Source: Bradyrhizobium liaoningense (lineage in GTDB: Bacteria > Pseudomonadota > Alphaproteobacteria > Rhizobiales > Xanthobacteraceae). From it: a stretch of 64,000 nucleotides of DNA. Positions 16,358 to 23,519 of the stretch are shown here, piece by piece. The notes below the pieces were generated by a model. That model did not search any database and was not told where the DNA came from. It saw nothing but the letters and a program-made list of their open reading frames with translations. Position numbers and translations under genes: made by a program. Location: NCBI RefSeq assembly GCF_018130785.1, contig NZ_JAFCJT010000003.1, positions 62,001-126,000 of the forward strand, read 5' to 3'. How positions within the stretch are numbered: position 1 is the first letter of the stretch; the number at the start of each line of letters is the position of its first letter.

Positions 16358-17242
16358 CTAGATCCCCAGCAGTTTTCGCGCGTTGGCCTTCAGCACCTTC
16401 GGCCGGATCTCGTCGCGGATCTCGATCTTGGCGAAGTCCGACAGCCAGCGGTCCGGCGTGATCACCGGCCAGTCCGAGCCGAACAGCATCTTATCCTGAA
16501 GGATCGAGTTGATATAGCGCACCAGGATCGGCGGGAAATATTTCGGCGACCAGCCGGACAGGTCGATATAGACGTTCGGCTTGTGGGTCGCGACCGACAG
16601 CGCCTCTTCCTGCCAGGGGAAGGAGGGGTGGGCGAGGATGATCTTGAGGTCGGGGAAATCGGCGGCGACGTCGTCCATGTACATCGGGTTGGAATATTTC
16701 AGCCGCATGCCCATGCCGCCGGGCATGCCCGAGCCGACGCCGGTCTGGCCGGTGTGGAACAGCGCGATCGCGCCGCCATTGTTGATCTCTTCATAGAGCG
16801 GATAGGCCATGCGGTCGTTGGCGTAGAAGCCCTGCATGGTCGGGTGGAATTTGAAGCCGCGGACGCCGTATTCCTCGATCAGCTTGCGTGCTTCGCGCAC
16901 GCCGAGCTTGCCCTTGTGCGGGTCGATCGAGACGAAGGGAATGAGGACGTCGAGATGGTCGGAGGCGATCTCCAGCATCTCCTCATTTTTGTAGCGGCGG
17001 AAGCCGGTCTCGCGCTCGGCGTCGACCGGAAAGATCACTGCGGCGATGTTCTTGGAGCGGTAGTAGGCCGCGGTCTCCGGCACGGTCGGCGGATGCTTGT
17101 GCGGCGACTTGAAGTAGTCCGCCATCTGCGCCTGGAAATCGTCATAGCCGTCGTCGGGATGGGTGCCGCAGGGCTCCTCGGCATGGGTGTGGATGTCGAT
17201 CGCGACGACGTCGTCGATGTTGGGCAGCTTCAGCTTCGGCAT
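16358..17242 (-). CDS. Amidohydrolase family 2 protein (ACMSD-like)
   Basis: This is a 294-residue TIM-barrel metal hydrolase of the ACMSD/4-oxalomesaconate-hydratase group, which acts on ring-cleavage intermediates of aromatic compounds. Metal ligands are in AIDIHTHAEE, GFKFHPTMQGF, ILAHPSFPW and FGSDWPV. The ATG at 17242 is preferred over upstream codons that run into the operator. It is a single gene, convergent with the GlcG-like operon. A 37-bp concentric palindrome lies just upstream of its start, so it is probably under a dedicated repressor not encoded next to it. Decarboxylation or hydrolysis of an aromatic-derived acid is the likely class of reaction. Confidence 0.85.
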   Translation of the reverse strand: MPKLKLPNIDDVVAIDIHTHAEEPCGTHPDDGYDDFQAQMADYFKSPHKHPPTVPETAAYYRSKNIAAVIFPVDAERETGFRRYKNEEMLEIASDHLDVLIPFVSIDPHKGKLGVREARKLIEEYGVRGFKFHPTMQGFYANDRMAYPLYEEINNGGAIALFHTGQTGVGSGMPGGMGMRLKYSNPMYMDDVAADFPDLKIILAHPSFPWQEEALSVATHKPNVYIDLSGWSPKYFPPILVRYINSILQDKMLFGSDWPVITPDRWLSDFAKIEIRDEIRPKVLKANARKLLGI

Positions 17243-17259
17243 TGGTTTCCTCCCGAGGG

Positions 17260-17296
17260 TTGCCAAATTGATTATATGATATAACGAATTTGGCAA
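17260..17296. promoter_or_regulatory. 37-bp concentric palindrome, candidate operator
   Basis: An outer dyad TTGCCAAATT / AATTTGGCAA (17260-17269 and 17287-17296) encloses an inner dyad TTATAT-G-ATATAA (17272-17284). Both are centred on base 17278; only two of 18 base pairs mismatch. It lies 18 bp upstream of the amidohydrolase start. The inner part resembles sites of GntR-type regulators. Function is inferred. Confidence 0.65.
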
Positions 17297-17383
17297 GGCG
17301 TCGCGGGCGGCGAAACCGCAGTCGGCAAAAGTCTTTGCCGTGGGTGACCTCTGACCGGGCAGATCGGGCCGATCCGGCCGCTT

Positions 17384-17407
17384 CTACTGTGCATGGGGTT
17401 GTTTTCG
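17384..17407 (+). repeat. 24-bp exact repeat, copy 1
   Basis: A 24-bp sequence beginning CTACTGTGCATGGGG is repeated without change at 62516-62539. Here it lies 57 bp before the -35 box of rpmJ; the other copy ends 28 bp before the fluoroacetate-dehalogenase-like gene, in the same orientation relative to the gene. Confidence 0.85.
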
Positions 17408-17440
17408 CGAAATTGCCGGTTCGGAACGGGGCAGTTAACA

Positions 17441-17469
17441 TTGACATCCAGTCCCCCCATGCCTTAAGA
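17441..17469 (+). promoter_or_regulatory. Housekeeping promoter of rpmJ
   Basis: TTGACA at 17441-17446 and TTAAGA at 17464-17469 are separated by 17 bp, close to the sigma-70 consensus. Transcription would start near 17476, giving a leader of roughly 107 nt before rpmJ. This is the clearest constitutive promoter seen in the window. Confidence 0.7.
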
Positions 17470-17582
17470 ACCGCCCCGTCCCGGGCGGTCGTCCGCCGGC
17501 GGGAAAAATCTCATTTTGCCACATTCGCGCGTGCCGAAACGGTAATGCCGAACACGGCCTTTCGAACGTTCAGGATTCTGCC

Positions 17583-17708
17583 ATGAAGGTCCGTAACTCG
17601 CTGAAATCGCTGCGCGGTCGCCATCGCGCCAACCGCCTGGTCCGCCGCAAGGGCCGGGTCTATGTGATCAACAAGGTGCAGCGCCGCTTCAAGGCTCGCC
17701 AAGGCTGA
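17583..17708 (+). CDS. rpmJ: 50S ribosomal protein L36 (bL36)
   Basis: This is a 41-residue, very basic protein beginning [18 protein letters not shown] and ending RRFKARQG, the alphaproteobacterial form of bL36. It has no cysteines and so lacks the zinc ribbon of the CXXC type. It is a small rRNA-binding protein at the base of the L7/L12 stalk region of the large subunit. It is transcribed alone, not in the spc operon, from a consensus promoter at 17441-17469, and is followed by a hairpin terminator. Confidence 0.97.
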   Translation: MKVRNSLKSLRGRHRANRLVRRKGRVYVINKVQRRFKARQG

Positions 17709-17782
17709 TCTTCGGGCGACTGATATTGCCCTCGCGGTCGCCTCGCGCGCTCCCGCACGACCACGGCTCACACGAGTTTGAC

Positions 17783-17810
17783 GCCGCCTTTGCTTTGCAA
17801 GGGCGGCTTT
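17783..17810 (+). terminator. Rho-independent terminator of rpmJ
   Basis: The stem GCCGCCTTTGC / GCAAGGGCGGC has one G-U pair and a TTT loop and is followed by TTT. It lies about 75 bp after the rpmJ stop and just before the TPR gene start. Confidence 0.65.
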
Positions 17811-17829
17811 GCGCGTTTAGACTTTGACC

Positions 17830-18471
17830 ATGGCAGTGAGATTCCCGTTTGCGCGCCCCCTGTGTCTGGCCCTTGTGCTGGGAACCGCCGGCCTTGCGCC
17901 GGCGCTGGCGCAAAATGATCCGCCAGCTCCTCCCGGCAAGGAGCAGAAGAAGCTGCCGGAGGCGCCGGCCAAGCTGCCCAAGGTCGACCGCAGCAAGAAT
18001 CTCGATTTCCTGTTCGGCGCGCTGAAAGCAGCGCCCGACGAGGCCAGTGCCAAGCACGTCGAAGCGCGGATCTGGGCGATCTGGATCCAGACCCCGAGCG
18101 ACACCGCGTCCTTGCTGATGGCGCGGGCCAAGACCGCGGTCGACGCCAAGAAGATCGATGTCGCGATCAAGCTGCTGGATTCGGTCATCAAGCTCAGGCC
18201 CGACTACATCGAGGCCTGGAACCGGCGCGCCACGCTCTACTACATGCAGAATGACTACGCGCGCTCGCTTGCCGACATCCGCGAGGTGCTGATCCGGGAG
18301 CCTCGCCATTTCGGCGCGCTCGCAGGCCTCGGCATGATCATGCAGGAGGTCGGTGACGAGAAACGTGCGCTCGAGGCCTATCGCAAGGCGCTCGCCGTCA
18401 ATCCGCACCTCGACAAGATCCCCGACCAGGTCAAGGTGCTGACCGAGAAGGTCGAAGGCCGCGACATCTAG
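17830..18471 (+). CDS. Exported tetratricopeptide-repeat protein
   Basis: This is a 213-residue protein with a signal peptide (cleavage near ALAQND, residue 28), a Pro/Lys-rich linker, then about three TPR units between residues 95 and 195: AKKIDVAIKLLDSVIKLRPDYIEAWNRRA, NDYARSLADIREVLIREP and GDEKRALEAYRKALAVNP describe them, each with the alternating small and large helix residues. TPRs mediate protein contacts, so a periplasmic scaffold role is likely. The ATG at 17830 is preferred over a TTG two codons earlier. Partners are unknown. Confidence 0.85.
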   Translation: MAVRFPFARPLCLALVLGTAGLAPALAQNDPPAPPGKEQKKLPEAPAKLPKVDRSKNLDFLFGALKAAPDEASAKHVEARIWAIWIQTPSDTASLLMARAKTAVDAKKIDVAIKLLDSVIKLRPDYIEAWNRRATLYYMQNDYARSLADIREVLIREPRHFGALAGLGMIMQEVGDEKRALEAYRKALAVNPHLDKIPDQVKVLTEKVEGRDI

Positions 18472-18596
18472 CGGACAAGTTGATCATTTCCCGAGCGATT
18501 GCAGCGTGCGCGGATTAACCACGATCGCACGTGCGGCGTTCTCAGGGGTATTGTCGACGCGCGCGCAGGCTTAACTGCATGGCAGGAGCGGAAGCC

Positions 18597-18857
18597 ATGA
18601 AGCGTTTGATCTTTGCAGGTGTATTGCTGCTCGCGTCGGGCTCGGTGAGCCTCGCCGACGGATTGTTCTGGGTGGTCGGCAACAGCGCCACCGGCCAATG
18701 CAACATCGTCACCAGCAATCCCGTGATCATCGGCGACATCTGGTTCGGCGACGGTCCCTACAAGTCCAGGGCCGATGCCAAGCTTGCCCGTTCGACGATC
18801 CGCGCCTGCCCCGCGGTCACGCCCGACGAGGAAAAGGACGAGGACGGAGCGAACTAG
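18597..18857 (+). CDS. Small secreted hypothetical protein
   Basis: This is an 86-residue protein starting MKRLIFAGVLLLASG with a signal peptide ending near SLADG. The mature part, about 65 residues, contains two cysteines (GQCNIV and IRACPAV) that may form a disulfide, and an acidic tail DEEKDEDGAN. It is unrelated to any family I can name. It lies downstream of the TPR gene on the same strand, with a 125-bp gap, and is convergent with a 60-residue gene only 7 bp away. Confidence 0.7.
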   Translation: MKRLIFAGVLLLASGSVSLADGLFWVVGNSATGQCNIVTSNPVIIGDIWFGDGPYKSRADAKLARSTIRACPAVTPDEEKDEDGAN

Positions 18858-18864
18858 CCCGCAC

Positions 18865-19047
18865 TTAGTGCAGGACGCTGCTGCCGCGCTCGACAAGGCC
18901 GTGATCGGCGGCTGCGGCGTAGGCCTTTGCAAGCTCCGCCTCGAGATGCTCGTTGATCAGAAGCAGTGCCCGCACGGCACCGCGCAGGTCGCCGTTGCAG
19001 CTCGCGACGATCTCATCGATCGCAGTATCGTTGGATCTGAAGCTCAT
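18865..19047 (-). CDS. Small conserved-looking hypothetical protein
   Basis: This is a 60-residue acidic, helical protein beginning MSFRSNDTAIDEIVASC and ending ERGSSVLH. The middle (LRGAVRALLLINEHLEAELAKAYAA) looks like a long amphipathic helix. No signal peptide is seen. A GGAG site lies about 8 bp upstream of the ATG at 19047, which decides the start against an ATG six codons earlier. It stands alone. Function is unknown. Confidence 0.65.
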   Translation of the reverse strand: MSFRSNDTAIDEIVASCNGDLRGAVRALLLINEHLEAELAKAYAAAADHGLVERGSSVLH

Positions 19048-19372
19048 CGAAATTCTCCGGTTCAAATCAGGACAAATCCTGCCGGTCTTTCCCGCATCCC
19101 GTGAGGCTGCGAGGAGATCGGCGCCTACCCGCGCCTAGATGGCGGAACCGACCGTGGCGATTATATGGAGACCGCGATGACGACTGCATGAAGCTGGCCC
19201 GAGGCTTGCGTGCTGACGGGAATGTGATTGATTTCGTTGCATTTTTTCCTGCTTGAATTATGCACATATCCACAGCCCCGGCATTTCAAGTGGAGCCGGG
19301 GGCTCGCGGAGCGAAACTGCCGCCCGCAGGTGTCGTAACTGCCAAGTGCCCTGGATCGCCCGGATTCTCCCC
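19048..19372. other. Intergenic region without a supportable gene
   Basis: This 325-bp stretch separates the divergent small gene and the hydrolase gene. It contains AT-richer patches near 19220-19260 that could hold the hydrolase promoter, but no box pair is convincing. The hydrolase frame is open through part of it from 19253; those residues lack fold features. Confidence 0.5.
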
Positions 19373-20329
19373 ATGATCGTGATGTCAGTCCTGACCGCGC
19401 TGGTCCTGCTGGCGCTGGCCACGCAGGCCGGCGTCCTTGCCGTGCAACGCGCCTTTCCGCCTCAGGGCCGGATGATCGAGGTCGACGGCGCTGTGCTTCA
19501 CGTCGTCGATATCGGTCCGCGCGGTTCAGCCATGCCGATCGTGATGCTGCACGGCGCGAGCTCCAATCTCGAAGCGATGCGGCGTCCGCTCGGCGACATT
19601 CTGGCCAAAGACCATCGCGTCATCCTAATCGACCGTCCCGGCCACGGCTGGAGTACGCGCGCGCGGCGGCAGGATTCGACGCCACAGATCCAGGCCCGGA
19701 TGATCGACGAGGCGCTTCGTAATCTCGGGATCGATCGCGCGGTCTTCGTCGTGCATTCCTGGAGCGGTGCGCTCGGTGCGCGGATTGCGCTCGATCATCC
19801 CGGCCGCGTCGCCGGTCTCGTCATGCTGGCACCGGTGACCCATCCCTGGCGCGGCGGCGTCGGCCGCTACAACGAGATCATCGCAACACCGGTGATCGGC
19901 CCGCTGCTCGCCTATACCATCACGCTGCCGCTGGGATATTTCGTTGCCGAGGCCGGTGCGCGCAGCGTCTTCCTGCCGCAAATCATGCCGGACGGTTTCG
20001 TGCAGGACTCCGCGACGCCGCTATTGCTGCGCCCGCGCGAGTTCATCGCCAATGCCTATGATTTGGTGACACTGAAGGCAGCGGTGACGGCGCAGGCTGC
20101 GCGTTACGGCGAGATCAAGGCGCCGGTCACGATCATCGCCGGCGAGCCCGACAAGACCGTGAAGACCGATATCCACGCGCGCCCGTTTGCCGCGACCGTG
20201 CCGAATGCAAAGCTGATCGTGCTGCCCGATCTCGGCCACATGGTGCAGAACGCCGTGCCGGATCTCGTGAAGACGGAGATCGAGGCGATGATCGGTCAAA
20301 TCGCCTCGGCGCAGGCGGCCGCCGATTAA
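19373..20329 (+). CDS. Membrane-anchored alpha/beta hydrolase
   Basis: This is a roughly 318-residue hydrolase with one N-terminal hydrophobic helix (MSVLTALVLLALATQAG) that probably anchors it to the inner membrane with the fold outside. Fold landmarks are the oxyanion HGASSN, IDRPGHGWS, the nucleophile in VVHSWSGA, the acid in AGEPDKTV, and the catalytic His in LGHMVQ. The lid region (about 165-235) is hydrophobic, suggesting a lipid-like or nonpolar ester. The start is uncertain: the ATG at 19373 or 19382 gives a normal anchor. It stands alone, convergent with the cytochrome c gene. Confidence 0.85.
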   Translation: MIVMSVLTALVLLALATQAGVLAVQRAFPPQGRMIEVDGAVLHVVDIGPRGSAMPIVMLHGASSNLEAMRRPLGDILAKDHRVILIDRPGHGWSTRARRQDSTPQIQARMIDEALRNLGIDRAVFVVHSWSGALGARIALDHPGRVAGLVMLAPVTHPWRGGVGRYNEIIATPVIGPLLAYTITLPLGYFVAEAGARSVFLPQIMPDGFVQDSATPLLLRPREFIANAYDLVTLKAAVTAQAARYGEIKAPVTIIAGEPDKTVKTDIHARPFAATVPNAKLIVLPDLGHMVQNAVPDLVKTEIEAMIGQIASAQAAAD

Positions 20330-20330
20330 G

Positions 20331-20373
20331 GCGTTTTCGAGCGAAGTGGATACCGGTTCGCGCAAGAAAACGC
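20331..20373. repeat. Short dispersed palindromic element
   Basis: The arms GCGTTTTC (20331-20338) and GAAAACGC (20366-20373) surround AAGTGGATACCGGTTCGCG. It starts one base after the hydrolase stop. The inner part resembles the repeat family at 11530 and 32075, which also pairs ACCGG-like and TTTTC/GAAAA blocks. Confidence 0.6.
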
Positions 20374-20387
20374 GTCAAGACAATAAG

Positions 20388-20428
20388 CCCGAGCTTCGGT
20401 TGTGACTCAATCAGAACCGAAGCCCGGG
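20388..20428. terminator. Strong bidirectional hairpin after cycA
   Basis: A 14-bp stem (CCCGAGCTTCGGTT against AACCGAAGCCCGGG, one A-C mismatch) has a 13-nt loop. It lies between the convergent hydrolase and cytochrome c genes and can serve both strands. No long T tract follows on either side. Confidence 0.65.
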
Positions 20429-20446
20429 CGGCCGCCGATCGCGCGC

Positions 20447-20842
20447 TTACTGCTTGATTTTCCCGTCCTTGTCGAACTGGGAGACGTAGGACCAGAGATT
20501 GTTGATCTCGTTCTCGTTCTTGATGCCGGCGAACGCCATCTTGGTGCCGGGGATCTTGGCCTTGGGGTCCTTGATGTATTCCTTGAACGTGGCTTCGTCC
20601 CACGTGATGCCGGAATTCTTGTTCGCATCCGAGTAGTTGTAGTCCGGCGCGGAGCCCGACTTGCGGCCGTTGAGGCCGTTGAGCTCGGGGCCGACCTTGT
20701 TCTTGGCGCCTTCGCCGATCGCGTGGCAGGCCAGGCATTTGTTGAACGACGATTTGCCGGCCGCAACATCCTGCGCCATCGCGGCGGGTGCGGCGGCAGT
20801 CACGGTGAGGATCATCAGTGCGCCAAAAGTCAGTTTTGTCAT
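20447..20842 (-). CDS. cycA: Class I c-type cytochrome (c550/c2 type)
   Basis: This is a 131-residue periplasmic electron carrier. The signal peptide ends AMAQDVAAG. The haem site CLACH is at residues 36-40 and the axial methionine is Met102 in GTKMAFAG, matching mitochondrial-like cytochrome c2/c550 proteins that shuttle electrons from the bc1 complex to oxidases or reductases. The loop KVGPELNGLNGR is typical. The gene is single, with a strong hairpin behind it. The cycA symbol follows the usual naming in this group and is less certain than the family. Confidence 0.92.
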   Translation of the reverse strand: MTKLTFGALMILTVTAAAPAAMAQDVAAGKSSFNKCLACHAIGEGAKNKVGPELNGLNGRKSGSAPDYNYSDANKNSGITWDEATFKEYIKDPKAKIPGTKMAFAGIKNENEINNLWSYVSQFDKDGKIKQ

Positions 20843-20943
20843 CGGGTGCTCTTCGTCTCTTCCCTGGTGGGTCTAGGCCTGGTCGGTCTCTTGCCTGGTC
20901 GGCAAAGGCCGGATCTGCCGGTTTTGGCAGGCCCGCCCGGCTT

Positions 20944-20990
20944 GGACAAGCCGCGAAACCATGACAGGTTTCATGATGTCCTACTTGTCC
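20944..20990. promoter_or_regulatory. Candidate dyads between cycA and glcD
   Basis: The 281-bp gap between divergent cycA and glcD holds GAAACC-N6-GGTTTC (20955-20972) inside GGACAAG / CTTGTCC (20944-20950 and 20984-20990). The two dyads are off-centre by about 3 bp. They are possible regulator sites for either gene; no protein can be assigned. Confidence 0.35.
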
Positions 20991-21123
20991 CAGAGCGAAC
21001 TCGCCGAAGATCGCCGCTCCGACTTTCGGATGGCCTACCCAAACCACCGCGGACGTGGTTGATTTGCCGCGAGAATTCGATCGTGCGGCGTGAGCCGGAC
21101 GGATATGCCATGAAGGATATGTT

Positions 21124-22617
21124 ATGGCCATCATGATGCCTGCGAGCGACCAGGCCGTGCTCGCGCGCCGCGCCGAAATCGTGGCCGCATTGCGCGCAAT
21201 TGTGCCCGGCGAGGGCGTGATCGATACGCCTGCCGAGATGCGGGCCTACGAATCCGACGGGCTGACGGCCTATCGGCAGCCGCCGATGGTCGTGGTGCTG
21301 CCCGATACGACCGAGCAGGTCTCGCTTGTCCTGAAATATTGTGCCGGGCAGGGCATCAAGGTGGTGCCGCGCGGCTCCGGTACTTCGTTGTCCGGGGGCG
21401 CGCTGCCGCTGGAAGACGGCGTGCTGCTGGGCCTCGGCAAGTTCAAGCGGATCCGCGAGATCGATTTCGACAACCGCGTCGTCGTCACCGAGCCCGGCGT
21501 CACCAATCTCGCCATCAGCCAGGCGGTCGCGCATGTCGGCTTCTATTACGCGCCGGATCCGTCCTCGCAGATCGCCTGCTCGATCGGCGGCAATGTCGCG
21601 GAGAATTCCGGCGGCGTGCACTGCCTGAAATACGGCATGACCACCAACAACGTGCTCGGCTGCGAGATTGTCCTGATGAGCGGCGAGATCCTGCGCATCG
21701 GCGGCAAGGGGTGCGAGAACGCCGGCTACGATCTCATGGGCGTCATCACGGGCTCGGAAGGTCTGCTCGGCGTCATCACCGAGATCACGGTGCGCATCCT
21801 GCAAAAGCCGGAGACGGCGCGCGCGCTGATGGTTGGATTCGCACAGGTCGAGGCAGCCGGCGAATGCGTGGCGCGCATCATCGGCGCCGGCATCATCCCC
21901 GGCGGCATGGAGATGATGGACAAGCCGGCGATCCACGCCGCGGAGGCCTTCGTTCATGCCGGCTATCCGCTCGATGTCGAAGCGCTTCTCATCATCGAGC
22001 TCGACGGTCCCAAGATCGAGGTCGACGAGCTGATCACGCGCGTCGAGACCATCGCGAACGCTTGCGGCTCGACCACCTGCCAGATCTCGACCTCGGAAGC
22101 CGAGCGCAATTTGTTCTGGGCCGGCCGCAAAGCCGCGTTTCCGGCCGTCGGCCGCATCTCGCCCGATTATCTCTGCATGGACGGCACAATTCCCCGCGGC
22201 GCGCTGCCGAAGGCGCTCGCCCGCATCCGCGAGCTGTCGGAAAAATACCAGCTCGGTTGCGCCAACGTGTTCCACGCCGGCGACGGCAATCTGCACCCGC
22301 TGATCCTCTACGATGCCAACAAGCCCGGCGAGATCGAGCGCGCCGAGGCCTTCGGCGCCGACATCCTGCGCGCCTGCGTCGAGTTCGGCGGCGTGCTCAC
22401 CGGTGAGCACGGCGTCGGCATCGAGAAGCGCGATCTGATGCCTGACATGTTCAGCGAGATCGACCTCAACCAGCAGCAGCGGCTGAAATGCGCCTTCGAC
22501 GCGCAGGGCCTGCTCAACCCCGGCAAGGTGTTTCCGACCCTGCATCGCTGCGCCGAGCTCGGCCGCATGCATGTGCATGCCGGCAAGGTAGCGTTTCCGG
22601 ATATTCCGCGGTTCTGA
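21124..22617 (+). CDS. glcD: Glycolate oxidase, FAD-linked catalytic subunit GlcD
   Basis: This is a 497-residue FAD-binding type 4 oxidoreductase that oxidises glycolate (or D-lactate) to the 2-oxoacid as the catalytic subunit of GlcDEF. The PCMH-type FAD domain (about 50-230) has VVPRGSGTSLSGG, the PDPSSQIACSIGGNVAENSGG stretch and TGSEGLLGVITEI. The C-terminal cap includes NVFHAGDGNLHPLI and GVLTGEHGVGIEKR with metal or substrate histidines, and NPGKVFP. The length is typical. glcE and glcF follow on the same strand but only after a 900-bp gap that holds an opposite-strand gene. Confidence 0.95.
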   Translation: MAIMMPASDQAVLARRAEIVAALRAIVPGEGVIDTPAEMRAYESDGLTAYRQPPMVVVLPDTTEQVSLVLKYCAGQGIKVVPRGSGTSLSGGALPLEDGVLLGLGKFKRIREIDFDNRVVVTEPGVTNLAISQAVAHVGFYYAPDPSSQIACSIGGNVAENSGGVHCLKYGMTTNNVLGCEIVLMSGEILRIGGKGCENAGYDLMGVITGSEGLLGVITEITVRILQKPETARALMVGFAQVEAAGECVARIIGAGIIPGGMEMMDKPAIHAAEAFVHAGYPLDVEALLIIELDGPKIEVDELITRVETIANACGSTTCQISTSEAERNLFWAGRKAAFPAVGRISPDYLCMDGTIPRGALPKALARIRELSEKYQLGCANVFHAGDGNLHPLILYDANKPGEIERAEAFGADILRACVEFGGVLTGEHGVGIEKRDLMPDMFSEIDLNQQQRLKCAFDAQGLLNPGKVFPTLHRCAELGRMHVHAGKVAFPDIPRF

Positions 22618-22651
22618 TGGCCGCAGCGTCGGCTTCGCAGAACGCGAAGCC

Positions 22652-22802
22652 GGGTGAGGGGGCCTCTCCGCGATCAACCCTCTTGCAGTTGAGTTCGCTG
22701 ATAGAACCCCTCATCCGGCGCCATGGCCGGCGCAAAGCACCGGCGTTCCTAAGAACGGCGGCCGTAGGCCGCCTATGCCACCTTCTCCCACAACGGAGAA
22801 GG
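22652..22802. repeat. Composite dispersed palindromic element after glcD
   Basis: The stretch begins with CGGGTGAGGGG, includes ACCCCTCATCCGGCGC, and ends in the hairpin CCTTCTCC-N6-GGAGAAGG (22781-22802). A related element lies at 60856-61002. An inner block with CCGGCGTTCCTAAGAACGGC and GGCCGTAGGCC looks like a second repeat inserted into the first. Just before it, GGCTTCGC-N5-GCGAAGCC (22631-22651) forms a perfect hairpin that may end glcD transcripts. Confidence 0.7.
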
Positions 22803-22813
22803 AAGAAGAGACC

Positions 22814-23299
22814 TCACAGCAGCCCGTACTGGGCCCGCTCGCGCTTCGCCAGCAGCGGCAGCGCCTCGCCGGCGATGTAGGTCTTGAAATGGGCGCTCTC
22901 CTGATGCGCCTTGAACGCGGCCTCGTCGCGGAACAGCTCGTAGAACAGGAACTGGGCCGGATTGTCCTTGGCGCGCGAGATCAGGAACAGTTTGACCCCG
23001 TCCTCGCGTTGCGCCTCCGGCAGGAAGCGGTCGAGGATCGCGGCGACCTTGTCGGCCTCGCCGGGCTTCGCCTCCCATTGCGCGACGACGAGCAAACCGC
23101 CGCCGTCGACGGCGGCGCTGAGAGATTTCTGCGTGGCATAGTGGTTCATGGTCCTTCCTCCTTGCTGCTGGGCTTGAGATGACGCCGCCGTCCATGGCGA
23201 GAGATAGATCGCCAGCACGGCTCCGAAGGCCCGGATCACCGACCTGCGGCTGAACGCTTCGTGGACGCGCGGCGCCGGCCGCGCATGAGTCGATCGCAT
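22814..23299 (-). CDS. Exported antibiotic-biosynthesis-monooxygenase-fold protein
   Basis: This is a 161-residue protein with an N-terminal SRRSVIRAFG twin-arginine-like motif and hydrophobic stretch (through SSQAQQQ), so it is probably exported. The C-terminal 95 residues form an ABM (YgiN-like) ferredoxin fold: LLVVAQWEAKPGEADKV, FLISRAKDNPAQFLFYELF and AFKAHQESAHFKTYI. Relatives oxidise quinols or degrade haem, or bind autoinducer-like molecules. The ATG at 23299 has GGAG six bases upstream; METD at 23311 is an alternative. It lies on the opposite strand between glcD and glcE, convergent with glcD. Confidence 0.82.
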   Translation of the reverse strand: MRSTHARPAPRVHEAFSRRSVIRAFGAVLAIYLSPWTAASSQAQQQGGRTMNHYATQKSLSAAVDGGGLLVVAQWEAKPGEADKVAAILDRFLPEAQREDGVKLFLISRAKDNPAQFLFYELFRDEAAFKAHQESAHFKTYIAGEALPLLAKRERAQYGLL

Positions 23300-23519
23300 G
23301 TCTGTCTCCATCGGTTGGTCTCGATCGCGATCGGGGCAGACTTGTAGTGGCGGCCTGCGGGCGTTGGTTCGCCGGTGATCGAAGTGTCGATGTCGTGAAC
23401 GCTTCGATGGCGAACGAAGCGTCGATGCGGCCCGGTGCCTGATCGCAAACGCGCCGGCAGCGGTCGCCGGCCTCACGCCGCATTGATTTTGGCGACGAAT
23501 TTCGCTACCGGCTTTTCCC

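Noticed and set aside
20971..22677. Minus-strand open frame of 568 codons opposite glcD
   Set aside because: Antisense shadow of a high-GC gene; composition typical of such shadows and no domain recognised.
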